Below are positions 42,701-57,700 of a stretch of 64,000 nucleotides of DNA, in pieces. How positions within the stretch are numbered: the stretch's first letter is position 1; each line of letters begins with the position of its first letter. The DNA is from Patiria miniata (Eukaryota > Echinodermata > Asteroidea > Valvatida > Asterinidae): positions 4,035,001 through 4,099,000 of the forward strand of contig NW_024037072.1 of assembly GCF_015706575.1 (NCBI RefSeq). The letters are read 5' to 3'. Under the pieces are notes generated by a model, which saw only the letters and a list, made by a program, of their open reading frames with translations, did no database searches and was not told the origin of the DNA. The position numbers and the translations under genes were made by a program.

Positions 42701-45700
42701 GTAGGGCAGCACCACGCCGGACAAGAGCCCCCAGGTGACTCGGATCTCATTCGTGTTTACTTCCTTGACGACCAGGACACCAGGGGAGGTGGCTGGATGT
42801 AAATTTAAAAAAATAAAAAAATTGTTTGTTTTTTAAATGACAAATATTCAAGGGTGCCTAGAAATATTAATTTTGATAATGGTAAAATAGTGTGAAGTGT
42901 TCTTAAGAAAGCTGATGGAACTGGGCAGGCGATGAATATATAACAGTTACAGATTTTTAAAAAAGTGATATCTTCTCTTTTCTATTTCTTGTTTTTTATT
43001 TTATCGCAATTGGAGAGTTTAATAAGTTTACAACTAAAGTTTCTAATTGAGGGGGTCGTTTTTGGTGATGCCATTAATGTGATCATATATGTAATACCAA
43101 GAAAAAGGGCCGTTTTTCAGATAAAAGATTTTGTCTTTTTGTTTGTCACATTGTGAAGATACTAGAGATGGGAAATTTGAGGACAATATAACCCCTCAAC
43201 AAGCTTTTTTTTTAACCTCATTTTTACCTTTGGATATGTTCTATGCCTATTTCTGTTGGATTTGGCAAGCTGATTTCGGCCATTAAACATGTGGCCTTGG
43301 GATTTTAAAAGCATTACCGAGACTGTATAGGTCTCTCTCAAATGACGTCATTTCCTACACACCAGCCACGTGCATCGGCATTTTGAGCGTCAACTTGCAT
43401 AATGCGCATATTTCAAGCACATTTCGACTAACAAGAGCATGTGTTTGGAACATTTTCAACACTGCGCAATGCATGCTTGATCGCGTAAAATACGCATCTG
43501 CAGTTCTCTTACAGAGACGCCGTCATTGAGAGACCTATTCTAACTCTGAAGGGAGAAAATCTGAGATTTTGTGTTACACGAGTCAATGAGAACTCATTCT
43601 TTAAAATGTAAGGTTCAATTTATTTCAGATGACATTGATCTAGATGACAATCAACCCACTTGTTCGTGCACACAAGTCCTCCGGTGCACTGGACAAACGG
43701 TATAAATTGGTCGACACCGTGGTCACGGTAAACTTGTAGAGAGTGTCGGGCGTCAGACCCTCTACGGTTGCCGTGGTGACCCCCTTTGCAACCTGGAACG
43801 TTGCTGGCTGTTGTCCGTCGGCAGGATAATAGTCGACCTCGTAGTACTCAAAATTTTGGTTCACGGGAGGGTTCCAACCAAACGTTACCGCGCTTACATC
43901 TCTGGATAAGGTTTGGAGATTCCGCACTGGCTCAGAACCTGAAACACAAGACATTTATCAACGATAATGTGCTGCTCCTACTGACAGTTTCCCAGCTAAC
44001 CAAATTCCCCGACTTTTTTTCCCCCGACGTTTCCCTTTCCAAAAATAACCTTAGACCTTTCACTTTTAACGAGTTTGCTGGGAAGTCGAGAGGTCGTTAG
44101 AGGTGCATGTAGCTCAGACTCTTGTTATTGTATTTCACTAATTGATTATTCAGCAATTTCAATTTTACAAATCTACATTTCTAACTGAGACCAGCAATGC
44201 GCCAACATGCAACTCCAGCCCCCTTCACCAGAGATAAAACTCAGACTAAAACTAGAACGACTGAATATTTTTCAGTAACAATATCATTCACATTAAAAAC
44301 AATTTCACCTGAGCAAAAAAAATTAAAAATCCAAAAACTTAATAAACAGTGACAAGATTATTAAATGAGATTATTTTTCGGTTATGATACCATCCCCGCC
44401 CCCCCTACAAAAACAAAAATTTCAATCTTATTCAAAAACAATATTTTTTTTAAAGATTAGTAATTTCCCACAAACTTGAAGTCCTTAGAAATTTGTTTAG
44501 GCCAGCCAGCACAAAATCGGTTGAAAGTCACACTGTTTTGTACAGACACAAATTGTCAATAATTATTCAGATTTAGGCATTAGAAGTTTGAATATATTTA
44601 AATAATTTAATATATTTCACTTCCAAGTCAGTAAATCTGTAAATTTCCTGAGGAACTCATTTGGGAAACCTTGAACAACAAATTTCTTGTTTCTATTTTG
44701 AAGTTTTTGAGACCTAACAAATTGGGATTGAAAGCAGCTTTCAGATTTTGTCTGATTCCCATATTTTACACACCGTTGGAAAGATGATATCAAAGGCATT
44801 TCCAATCAGTCAAGAATTTCCAAAATTTTCCCAAAAAAATTGATCCAAGTGAACCATGAACCATGGCGTAGGTCATCCAACGTACTTGTTTTGTATCGCC
44901 CATCAAAGTCTCCACCTGGCACTTGGTTGAAGGAAACTCGGATGTAGTAAGCCTGGCCGGGACTGAGCGGAACGTCCTGTTGTTGGACCTCGACTGAGTC
45001 GAAAGTGTTATAGAAGACCGGCGTGTTCTGATCGTCCATGATGATCTGGTCGTAGTTGGAACGTGGCGGTTGCTCCCATATGTAGGTCAGATACACCTTG
45101 AATTCAATGTTTTCAAAGTTAGCGGGGAGCCAGGCAAATCCGAGGGTTGTTGGTGTGTGCTTGTAACGGTAGAGGGTCAGACCCTGCATGGAACCTGCAA
45201 ACAAACATAAGAACAAAGAAAGTGACTGTTTTGGGAAACAATTTTAATAGAATCAATTTTTTTAAGGCAACCTCCAAAAATGAACAAACAGTATTTTTTT
45301 TTTTATAGTTGAACAAAGAAATTGACTGGCACAGGGTTTGAACCTGCGAACTCCAGCAGGTTCAAACCCTGCTCCATTCATTTTTTTTTGGGGGGGGGGG
45401 TTTAACTTCGAAATATATTATGATGCAAGTCAGTTTCCCTTTTGGTTGACTTATTATCAAACTCCAAAGGTTTTTTAAAAGGACGGTACTGATCGTAAGA
45501 CTTTTGACAAAGAACTACCTGAGTGAGAATTGAAAAAAAAATTCTGACCAAAAAAAACCTTATCATTTTACTCAAGTTCCTTTATGCTTCCCCATAAAAT
45601 TTTCTGTTATATGGGGCGTGATAGATGTATTTTGAGTTTACACTAATGACAATTCTTCCACTCTTGTAGTCATTGGTTCTGATTTTGGATGCTGGGACTG

Positions 45701-48700
45701 GTACTGCCTTATGGAACTAGCATTCACCAGGAGAAATTCCTGGACAAAATATGACAAATTTACCGAAATAGACCTGATTTGTATATCAAGGCCTAGCTGC
45801 GTGAGGTCGCTGTTCTCGCTTCGTGTACATGTGAGTGTATAGCGTGAACGCGTCGTAAGTTCCTTGTCAACAGTTTAAAAAATTTTAAGCCATAAAAATG
45901 AATTAAATGAGACTATAATACCGAGACAATGTGTGTGAAGTTATAAATGGAATACGCATGGATTAGATATTAATTAGCCTGGAGTACTGCAGCTGAAATG
46001 TTGAAGTAGGTAACAGTCCACAGCGAGCTTGTTCTCCTTTCAAACTGCATCATACGTCCGCCATTTTGTTTTGTTTTACAAACTTTTCAAGAGGAGAACC
46101 GACAACTCTTTGCTGAAAATCAGATGACCATTTACTGTATGTTGAATAAATACACATAACAGTCGCCGTATTTTGCTATAAAACACCTATGCGTCACACT
46201 GACGACCCGTTTTGTGAAATGAACTGCAGGACGTGTCGCAGCTGCGATGCATCGTAAGGAAACAGCGCGTCACAGCGTTGCGATGCATCATAAGTTACGA
46301 TGAGTTTCATGAAATCGGGTGTAGAGCTCACAATTAATTGGTCCATGCAAAGGGCTTGTACGTGCCATGTGCCAAACTGGCATGCATGAGAACTTTAATA
46401 AACGTCATCTCTAAAGACAGAATCTCATTTCTACGCATGTGCCAATGTTGTCCAATCAAAAGCTATACATGCAAGATAGCTACCAGTCCCATATTTCACA
46501 GGAGCGGAAACCAGTCCATTGCGATATTATTTCTCATACCACCTTGCCTTTGCCAAGCGAGGGCGGTCTAACTCACCGGTGTTTTCAGTTGCACTCGTGG
46601 GTAGACTCGTCTGCTTGGGGAAAGTACCGCTTGCATCAATCACCGCTTTGACGGAGATGTCAACATCGATCATTGCCGGTAGATCGTTCAACCAGAGTTT
46701 GTTGGCGGGTCCGGGTGGGAGTTTCCCAGCAAAGATGCTCACGCCATCTGTGTTCACATACCACACCTATGACAAAACACACACAAAAAGTTGCATCAGT
46801 TATTCCTAATAAACATTCTGATAGGTTAAGAGCCCGTCATGTGGGTGGTAAGCCAAGTTCAAAACCGCCCACGAGACGCTGCACTCTGTTCCACTTGCAC
46901 AGCGTGGTGCTTGAGACCACTGATATGATCTCCCTATAATGAGACATTGATCAAACCACATGCGCAACACACCATGGAAGTGGACTGAACATGAAATTAT
47001 CAGAATTTTTTGTCCGTTTTATTTTTTAACTGGTTAAACTTTGATTTACCCCAAAAGACATTGAGATGGGGACTTTTTTTACTGAGGTAGTGAAATAGTC
47101 TGTAATTAATAGGAACTGACCAAATAATTATCACGACTGCCACGATCATCGTGTGAGACTTGTCACAGAATCAGCATCATCAACTAAGAGATCCTAAGAC
47201 ATGCAGCAAAATGTTTCTTTAAAATTCCCAAAGCCGTTCAAAACCTTTGGACAAAAGTCCCATTCCAAATTTTTTTTTCAAGAAAAAAAAATGCCGTAGT
47301 TTCTTTCAGTCTCAAATTATGGCAATTCTCAACTTTACAATAACTACGTGTAATCTCAACAAAGGAGACAGACCCAGTACAAGCTTCGACTTATTTTCAT
47401 CTCCCATACTACTTCTTCTAAGTTTTATTGTATTTTGCACTGGCTTTCTAATAATAATAATAACAGGCATTTATATATCGCTTTTAAACGTCAAAGCGCT
47501 TTACATTCATTATCCCCCTGTTCAATGGGCAAACACTCCTGAAACCTTCACAACTCCCTGGGGAGCAAACACAGGCGTTAGACAGCCATTTCGGCACTCT
47601 TGGCTGTAATCAACCTCTCACAGTAACCAACACTGCCCTCACAGGTACCCATCTACTACTGGGTGGAGAGAAGCAATGCGCGACAAAGCGCCTTGCTCAA
47701 GGGCACAGGCACCGTAACGTATTTATATATAACAAGCACCATATAATAGTATGAAAAAAAATTGAAACTTGAAATGTGGAATGAGGGGTAAAAACAACAA
47801 TTACCTCGAAGTAATCAAATTCTCCATCTGGGTTGCTCCACTCCACAAGAATCTTGAAAGGGTCACCATCATCTCCGAAAGAAATCGCAGGAACAGGAGC
47901 AGGATCTGTGAATTTGGAAATGGGGAAATTTTTCTATGTGTTTTTATTCATAAGATGGAATTTGTGTTGAGGCGTTGTAAATTCAATATATTTGGTTTTT
48001 CCCCTTCACCGACGTGTGTGGATTAGTCAATTTGGATGCCATGTTTTTGTAAAACAACAACGGGCACGGGCATCTAATAAAACCTAGACATGACAGTGGC
48101 TCTCAAACTTGTTAGCAAAACACTCATTATGGGAGCGACGTGAACGCGCAAGAAGGCGTTCGCATTACGCGCTTTATTTAAATGTGATGATCATTCGAAG
48201 CCACAGGACATTCATGGATCACGTAAAATTTTGTTACGAGTTGTTACCGGCCATGGGACACAGCCTATTTTAGCTAACACAATTCACAACGTAAAAGAAC
48301 AATAGGTGGCGTGTCTTGGGTTTATTAGATGTCTATGGCAACCAGTTACCGAAGATCTGATATAGAAGCTGCACACTGAACAGTTTGAATTGAGGTCAAG
48401 ACACAGTCTTGTTTTGCTTAACCCTAAAGGGGCCGGGGGGGGGGGGGGCGGAATCCGCCCCCCCGCCTCCTCAACATTTTCCGCGATAGCTTCTAAAAAA
48501 AAAAAATTCGCGACCCGAGCTGTTATGACTTTTTAGCCTCGAGCTTTGCGCATCTTTTGATACCAAAAACATATCGGACCACGGGTTGGCACGTAGCGAA
48601 AAATTTTCCGGCGCTACGAGCCGTGAAAACTGAATTTTCGCATATACGTCGTGTACACCGAGCAGAATTGCCATTCATACATATGAATAATTAATTAGCC

Positions 48701-51700
48701 ATAATTCCAAAACCCTTTGACCTATAGTCATGAAATTTCTTGGGCATGTTTAAGAAGAGTTGCTCTATGCATGTGCTGAGTTTCAAAATTTTTCGTCACT
48801 CGATGGCCGAGATCTTAGGGGGGGAATCCGCCCCCCCCCCCCCGGCTGAGAGATGGTAAAAATAACCCGGCCCCTTTAGGGTTAATAAATTGCCAAACCT
48901 GCTCGCATATCACAGACCCTTGCTGTGCAAGGGGGTATTCCATAGACTAGGGCATGCCAGGCAATGTACTCAAAGTAAGTAGAGTCTCTGAGTGCGTTCG
49001 ATTACTTCCCCCGCACTTACTCGTGCAAGCGCGACAGCGTTCGATTTACCTCTCACGTTACTTTTCACGCTTACTCGAGCCTGGCCCAAGTAACCGACTC
49101 GCCGAGCCGGTTAGCTGGGTAAGTATCCCATAAGGCCATGCAATAAACATGGCTGCCAACGTGACGTCCGGCGGGCGCCTCAGGCCGTGTGCTTCCAGAG
49201 CTACAGCTACGTCTATTATCAGCCCGTCCCCGCGTATTTTCAATGGGCGCGGACCTAGACCTAGCTCTAGACAGTTGATTGGGATGCAGCCTCAGTGTCA
49301 TGTCAAAGTTCAACTTTCCAGCTCTTTCATGAAACCGTTCGTTTCTTTAGCTCCACTGCGCATGTCTGTCATCACGCAAGGAGCAGGCGCGTAAGCTGAT
49401 GGAAGTAATCGAACGCACTCAACATGTGAATTATATTCAACCATAACGGAATGTTGTCACAGTAAATTTAGTACAAAACAATTGACATTCACCTGTTCGG
49501 ATCTGAGTGCTAAATGGCACAAGACTATCTCCCGCACCGGTCAGTGGAGTGATGGTGATTTGGTACACCGTGGCCGGTTCCAGATTTTCCAGCGTGAATT
49601 CCTGATTGGGCGTTTCTTCGACGAGTTGCTCGGCACCCGCGGAGACTAGAGTCTTGACGATGCGGTACCTGGCCGCGCCGTTATTGCGCAACCAGATGAA
49701 GGTCGCGTTGCGGTAGGATAGCGTGCGAATCAGGATGGTGTTGGGAGGGATGGCAGCTGTACAACAAATATACAAAACAAAATCAATAATAATAATAATG
49801 TTGGGTATTTATAAAGCGCACGTATGTGCTCACGGCGCTACATCATTATTACCCCTGCTCACTGGGCCCATGAAACATTCCAAATACCATCTCAGCTCCC
49901 TGGGGAGTATACAGCTCGGTGCTGCCTGTTAGGCACAAGGAAGCTAATTCAATCACAATAACCATCTCTGCCCTCACACGTACCTATTTACTACTGGGTG
50001 GAGAGAAGCAATGAGTGACAAAGTGTCTTGCCCAAGGGCACACACACTATGACCCCGGGCTGGACTCGAACCCACACCCTGCAGCTTTACCCACAGACCA
50101 CGAATCCAGTGCCCTAACCACGAGGCCACAGCACTCCACAATTAGGCATTAGGCCAAGGGGAAAAAAATAAAGCACTCTTCTCACCCCTGCCTGTTTCCT
50201 ATTTTCCTATCCGCTTCCTCTTTTGTTTTTTTATAAATCATACATTTGCAATATATTTTGTCTTTTATGTGTTTCCAGCAAACGTGTTCTCTCCTGAAGA
50301 CAGTCAGAGCATACTGACCGGAACGTCGAGTTCATACCTCTGGTTCTTTTCAGAACCATTCTCTTAGTTGAGAAATTATTCGCAAATGGTGTTTCTGCAA
50401 ACCTTTCATTATTTAGCAAACTTTAAATTATGTTTGTACATTGAAAGTTTAGAATTTTGAAAAAAGGGTGACAGCTCCTTTGGACACAAAAGTATCTCGG
50501 GAGAGTAACAAAAAGGGGTCCCGCCTCCTATGTTTTCCAATAGCCCAGAAAAGAAACATCTTTTCATCAAATTGGCCTTACTGTGTCTTTTATCTCAGCA
50601 ATTACAGATAATCCTTATTCATAAAAATGAGGTTTCTCCAAATTGTGATTGTGGAGGTGGGAGTTAGAATATTTTGGTAGTGTTTTTTTTCTTCGTCCTA
50701 TTTTTTTTAGACATATTAGAGGGAAATATTATCACACTCTCCTTGACTTTCAAGATAAAACACCATTGACGGCTCCTTTGAGAAGTGTATTATTTTAATG
50801 CTGATAACAGGGGTTAACAAAGCCCCACAAGATGCCAAAATTTGGTAAAAAAAACAACTAAACAGGAACTGACTTGGAAGAAATACGTGCACCAATAACC
50901 AATTGTCCCCATTATGAAACATTCTCAACTGTAATTCCATCTTCAGGATACCTACCTGTAGTTCCCGTTACAGACGCAGGTTCGCTGTACTCCAGATTGC
51001 TACCTGACCCAGCGGACGCAAACACACGGATGTCGTAGGTGGTGATTGGGTCCAGACCGGTGATGAGGAACGACCGGGCGTCGGGGTTGACCCTGCCGGC
51101 TTGCTCCTCGACTCTGGAGCCTTGTCGCTCGTAGGTGATGACGAAGGAGGAAGTAGAATCGGCTTCTTGCCACGTGATGGGGAGAGCCACTGGACTGACG
51201 TCTGAGAAGGGACTGATAGCGAGACTAAGTGGAGGGTTGGGCTCTGAAGGAGGAATGATTAAGTTTCAAGTTAGTTTGGTTTTATCCACTCAACTTCACA
51301 GTAAATTTTCAAAATAATTAAAGACATTTGGGATGTTGTAAGAGAGGGCTTGAAGCGACGGCCCTAAGTGGGTACCAACAGTAGAGTGGACACATTTGTC
51401 AATTAAAGTTTCAAAGTAACCCAAGGGAGTAACTAAATCAGAAGAATATGTAAAGGAGGTTGAGAACAATTTGAAATTTTGAAATTGTTTAAACTATTAA
51501 TACAAGGCATTTCTGACTATTGGTGTTTACCAAAAGGTTTCGTTTAGAATAATTACAAACACAACTGACACAGAAGGACTAACACAGACGTGGACACCGG
51601 ACATCAATAACAAACTGCAGCTTTGCTTAGACTAATCTGCCCCCCAAAAACAGCTGACTTTAGCAAAATATCATTTGATAACGAAGTAATAGGGCGCCTG

Positions 51701-54700
51701 AAGACAGCAAGTATAGACCTCAAGAAAAACAGACAGAAATATTTTGAAACACAACGATCACCTTAAGTATTGGCCAAGGAGAGGATGCTTTAAAACGTTA
51801 AAATATTGGAAGATAAGAAAAGGCTGTAATATTTGAAGGAAGGTTGTTACAGATTTTTGGTCTCTGGAACAAAACGTTGAGCAAAAGAAGTCGGAAGCTA
51901 GGGAATCTGAATTTTATTTGTAACATTGTAACTCGATGTTCTTCAATGCGATTGGTTTGTCACTTCCCGAGAAGTAACAAAAAACCCATGCCTCATCATT
52001 TTTCTTCCACGGACTTAGCACAATGAAGGAATCACTGATTACTGCCTAACAATGATTAGAAACGGAAGGCACGCGCAATGCGCATAAATAATGCAACTCT
52101 GGCATTGCGAAGGCATGACGAGACGAATGAAGTTTACAAATGGAAGAATTTCTTTATCATTTTATTGGGTTATATTTCTCAAGATTTGAGTGTTAATCGA
52201 CTAAATTGTGGAAAAAAAAGATTGCCGGTTGTAAAGCTGGGGGTAAAATTGCATTGCATTCCACCTACATGGCAAGTTTGGACGAATTCACAACACTAAG
52301 TTTTGAGATATGTTGCCGCAATTTTTTTCTCCACAGGGGCTTTGACAATAATAATCACTGAGGCAGACTCACTGGTTCTCTGCTCAGCAGTGTACACGAC
52401 ATCAGTGTCTCCGTCCACGGTAACCTCGATCTCGTACAGCTGGCCGGGCCGCAGGTTGGAGAACGTCGCATGGCGTGCGGTGGCATCCACCGTCTTGGAC
52501 TCGCCACTGGTAGACGGACTGATGGCGACAGCATAACCCTGGAAGTTGGTTACCAGTGACGAGCCGTCGCCCCAGTAGATCTGGATCTCAGCGTTGGAGT
52601 AGCTTCGGACTACAATCTCCTGCGAGCCAGCTTGCACTGTGTGTCAATTTAAATATGGGACATTCTGTAAATTTTAGTGTTAATGTCAAAATTACCACCT
52701 GGCAATTTGGCCTATTTATATTATCTCAAATATCACATTTAGGATAAACAAAGCAAGAACACTGACAAAATGAGAGACTGTTAGTCAGTTGGTAGAGCAT
52801 GGAAATGGCGGTCTGGATGTCAGACGTGCAGATAGTGCTCCAGTAGAAAAAAAGTTAAACTATTTGACAAAAAGACAAGTGGACAAATGCGCCTGATCAT
52901 TTGTGAATAAAAAAGAACAAGGAAGTTGGCAATAGGAATGGATGTAGGACAGGATAGCTCAGTCGGTAGAACACAGGTGCAGTATTCCGAAGGTGGCAGG
53001 TTCAAATCCCGCGCAGGTTGCAGGTTGAAAAGGGCATCCTAATCACTTACATGTGGTGACTGAGACTTCGGCCGGCTCTGATTCCTGTCCACCGATGAAC
53101 GAGCTGACTTTAATGGAGTACGCCTTGCCGGGCTGCAGAGCGTAGATCCTGTGCTGCGTAGGCTGTCCCGCCAGGATGGTCGACAGCGACTGCGGTATGC
53201 CGTCCGGCGGGGAGTAGGTGACTGTGAACCGATCGAAGTTCCCTTCTGGCTCCGCCCAGGAAATGTTCACGGCGGTCTGTGTTACCTCGTCGATCACGAC
53301 GGCCGGTCTGCTGGGAGCTGCGAGAAGGATAACCATGGAAACAATGACATTATCGCACCCTAAAATATTCCTCAATCCTGCTATTGCTGACACAGTACAG
53401 GGATCAAATGCAACCTTCTTGGCATACTGGTTCTTGGTACTTTTATGGAGCATCGAACCCCATATAAATTTTTCTGGCTTGCCTCTAGGCCCTATACCTT
53501 CTTCCAACCTCGCACATCTTCCAAGAACTGGATTTTAAAGGACCTGGGAGTGTAAGACGCTAATGATTTGCCTTAGAGTTGGTGAACTTGGGAATGTTTT
53601 GTGTCATGCCTTGAGCCTTTGCACTGATATAACAGTGCAAATGAGATCTGGTTGATTTAATAATGTCATAGATCTCCACAAAAGATCTGGGTATTTACAT
53701 CTAGCCATTGATAGCCAATGATATTTCTGGATGTTCAAGAAGTATACTCCTATCATTGTTGTTTAGCAGATGCTCAATTGAAGTCTGAAGTATGGCTAAC
53801 CACGTTTCTTGACAAAACTGCTTGATACTTTTGAAGAATGAGAAATTATGATAAAAACTCAGTGGCATAAGGAACAAACAAAAAAGTCTCCGGTTTCTGG
53901 TATGGAGTGTGCCTCAAAAGTGGTGCTGCGACATGTTTGTTTTTTTTCTTCAAAATGTCAGCTGGGGATATTACAGATGACGCTTCGATGCCCTTAAACC
54001 TCTCAAAAATATCCTTCAGGGCTTTGAGCAGAGGGAGTGTTTCCAAACCCCCTGCCTCCACCCTTGTCGATGTTTCTTGTTACCATTCTCTCTGATCTAA
54101 GTACCTGTCACGAAGGAGAGGAAACGTTGCTGGCCGGGCAGATCTGTTGACTCTAATACCAGGTTATAGGCCGTTCCGGGTGTCAGTCCGTCGATTCTGC
54201 GTCGCCCGACCGCATCCCCGTCGATCGTGATGAGTCTCTCCGCGCTGTTCTGTGTCTGGGTGAGCCGGAGCTGGTACCTGTTGACCTGCGTGCTGGTCAC
54301 TTTGCCAAATTCGACGTCGATGAAGGTGTCGGCCAGTTGGGTGTAGATAAACTGTAGCGGAGTCAGGGGTGCTGTAGCAACAATTTATACCATGCCAAAA
54401 ATTAAAACAATTCAGTTGAGAAGGTGGGATATTAAACCTTATAGAGCTTATCTGAGTCCTTTGTGACAATTAAGGCTTGTCTTGTGTGAATGCGTGGGTA
54501 GGCATTACATTCACTGCGTGGACTTCCAAACAAAAGAGGTCCACATAAAACAGGTAGAGGCGACGTTGTGTGGACTTGGGCAAGTCCACACAGTGTTTCC
54601 CCATTTCTGGAAAACAGGTGTAGAGGCATTTTTGGGTTAGGTTTATCCATGACAAAATGAAGAGAAACATGAAAGGGGATCATAGAAACAAAAATGGGTT

Positions 54701-57700
54701 GAAAGAGTTTTCACAGTTTGAGAAAAATGATTTTTTTTTTCACTGGTTTTTCTTTACTACACGAAACCAAGGGAATGTCCACACTTGGTATGTAATGTAA
54801 ACATGCGTGTGTGTGTGAGCGCAAATTTGTATCCTTTTGGAGACATTTCCACAAACAAAAGATTGTATAGGTCTCCACAGGGCAATTTCTATAGATGAAT
54901 AGGTCTCCACAAGGTTTTCACGAAAAAGATATATGGATTTTACTCAAAAACTAGGAATTTCCAAGGTAGGTTGATCTGTCGCAAATGGAAGAGTTTTAGA
55001 AAAGGGATATTTAGTCCAAATTTCAGCCCAGGAAATTAATTCTGGTTAAAATCAGAGCATTTTGAAACTTCACTTTCAAACTCGAAAACTTTACTACACG
55101 AGAACAAAGAAATGTCTCCACAAAGATACAAATTTGAGAATGTGTGTGTTCACGAGTTGTTAACGAGTTGTTCAGGCTAAAGCCAGCGAGGTAAGGCCTC
55201 GTTATCTTTACTCAGTGACTCTGTCCGTCCGTCCGTCAGTCAGTCAAAACATTTTGGCCCGAAATGCGTAAAAGATAAATGTGTGCCAAAGAACTCCAGT
55301 GCTTGCACACCCAACCTTAGAATGTGCATACCACAACACACACTGCCCGCAACCCACATGTGCAACATGGGCTTAGGTTACGTGACCCATACTGAGTGAC
55401 CTCTACAAGAAATCCAGTTATTGGACGAAAACTTTGACGAAAAGTTATCACTGGTTTTGTAACCATTCAAAACGAGCCTTATATGAATGGAAAGGAAATT
55501 TCATCCTCTTTACAAAACTGATACCACCACTGAGCTTCAACCTTGGGTTTTCGAGATATGTTGAGATAAACAACCAGTGGTCGCTCAAAAAAGGTCATTT
55601 TTTTGTTCCCCTGCATAGACAATTATCATGAAGCCCATGTCCTTAATCTGCAACCCCCAGATCTGTGCGATGTTCTGTTCAGAAAATACAGGGGTTTTAG
55701 TGACAAAAAAATGGGCTCTGTTTCGAGCTGTTTTCCTGGTTGAAGCTTGTGTGGATATTTTAGTCGAGCAGATGAGCGCTACTTTTCATTATGCAATCAG
55801 TCAGTCGGTCGGTCAGAGAGCAAAAGATTGTCCCTTTGGGTTCAGTAAAAAAAAAAGCCTTAAATTTGCATTAAATAATCATAATGAATTTACACAAATG
55901 TCTGTATAATTTTACACAAGCAGGGTCATCAGAAAAATCTCAGTGTTACAACAAAAAAGACCAAAACTAGACTTTAAAATCAAACTGTTTAGATACACCA
56001 TTATTAAACTGATGAAGCTGACAAGTTATCTTTAGTATGAATAACCTATGCAAAAACCTATAAATATAGTTTAGTTTGGATTCAGTGTTGAAACTAGAAA
56101 TTGATCCATTGAATCTGTCGACAGATATTTGTTCGATAAGAAGGGACGATTTTACCTGTTTTTTCCAGGAGCAAGACTTTCTCGCTTCTGGATTCGAAGT
56201 TGTTAGCGTCCCCAGACACGGTCTGCAGCGATACTTCATAGAATGTGTCGGGCTCGAGGTTGGTGATGAAATAATTCATGACGGTGGGTCCGCTGGGAAC
56301 GGTCACCGGCGGTCGACTCACACGGTGACTTGCCGGGAACCAGTTGATCAGGTAGGACTGGAATGAGGAGGTGTCGGCAGGCAGAGTCCAGGCGATGACG
56401 ATGGAGGTTGAGCTGACCGCCTGGGCGGTGATGAAAGCTGGACTCAGTGGAGCTAAAACATCAAAATCAGAGTCATTGATTTTTTTTTTTCTTCAAATGC
56501 AAAATTCAAAAACAAACAGGGAGGTTTTCAAGTTTCTAACCTTGATACGAAATACTTGTGTTCCTTTTTGTGGCCTATTATCAAAATGAGCATAAGCAGT
56601 CACAAAGTGTGATTTTTCAACCAAGTGGGAAAAAGCTGAACCTCTATCCTTGAGTACCCTTCTTCCTTCTCCAAGTTTGTTAGTTACGATCCGCAATATC
56701 TTAACTAAATTTTTTTTTTAAATTGACCTTAAGCTCATTTTGTGGTGACACGTAACTTAAATCTGTTTTGCACATTAAAGGATACAGTTAAAGGAAGAAT
56801 GAAATACGTAATAAAATTGTGCAGTGTCTGTGGTTGGTGTGCAATACTGCTTTAAATCACTAGCCTCCAGATGTGATAGACTTCTTTACATTCAATACAC
56901 CACCTAGCTGGGGAGGTTTGTTTCACTGGAGAAAGTCAACATTTCTACACTATTTTGTTACTTAGTAACACCTGTGTAATGTAGCTAACAGATGCTATCG
57001 ACCTGACAAATTCACCAAAATGAAAGCATTTGTCAACTGAAAACAGAGACACAGCCAAAAATTCATGCAAGATCAAGCCGTTGGTTCGCATGACCGGCCA
57101 ATGATTGCGGCAAGAGACAGGATACCAGACCAACTTACCTGTTCTAACCATGGCAGTCTGGGGCGCTTGATTGCCCACACCTGCCACACTAAGTGTGATT
57201 GTGTAGGGAACGCCAGGCTGGAGACCAGTGAAGGTGTATTCATCCATACCAGTCACAACCGCTTGGCGTTGGCTCGCTGGCGTACCGTCTGTCAACGTTA
57301 GCTGTTTTGGGGGAAAAGACATTGCTCAAATAATAATGTGGCAGACAATTTGTGATTACCAAGTGCTTACATTTATAGAAATAGGAAAAAAAAGTTGGTG
57401 AACGACAGCTTCACAGGCGCTGCTACTTGGCCATGAACTCCGTGCATAAATTACCCCCTAAACGTTTACAAATAGAGAGTTAGGCAGGACTGTGAAAAGG
57501 TAACAGACACCATTCGCAAACATTAAAAAATGGAACTGTCAAAAGTATCATGAAGTATCTTACTTTATTGTAATAATTATGGATCCTGTGAAATCATTCT
57601 GATTGGTATGCTGTCATTTTTGAGAAAAGAGGAACCCTATGCTTTGTGTCAATAAAAAACTGAAGATATGATGCATTTTCACAGTTTCCCCAAAAGTATA

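Noticed and set aside
47247-47609. 120-codon plus-strand reading frame with a hydrophobic stretch
   Set aside because: It runs into the antisense SINE at 47440 and its tail. The hydrophobic part comes from AT-rich DNA; no exon context.
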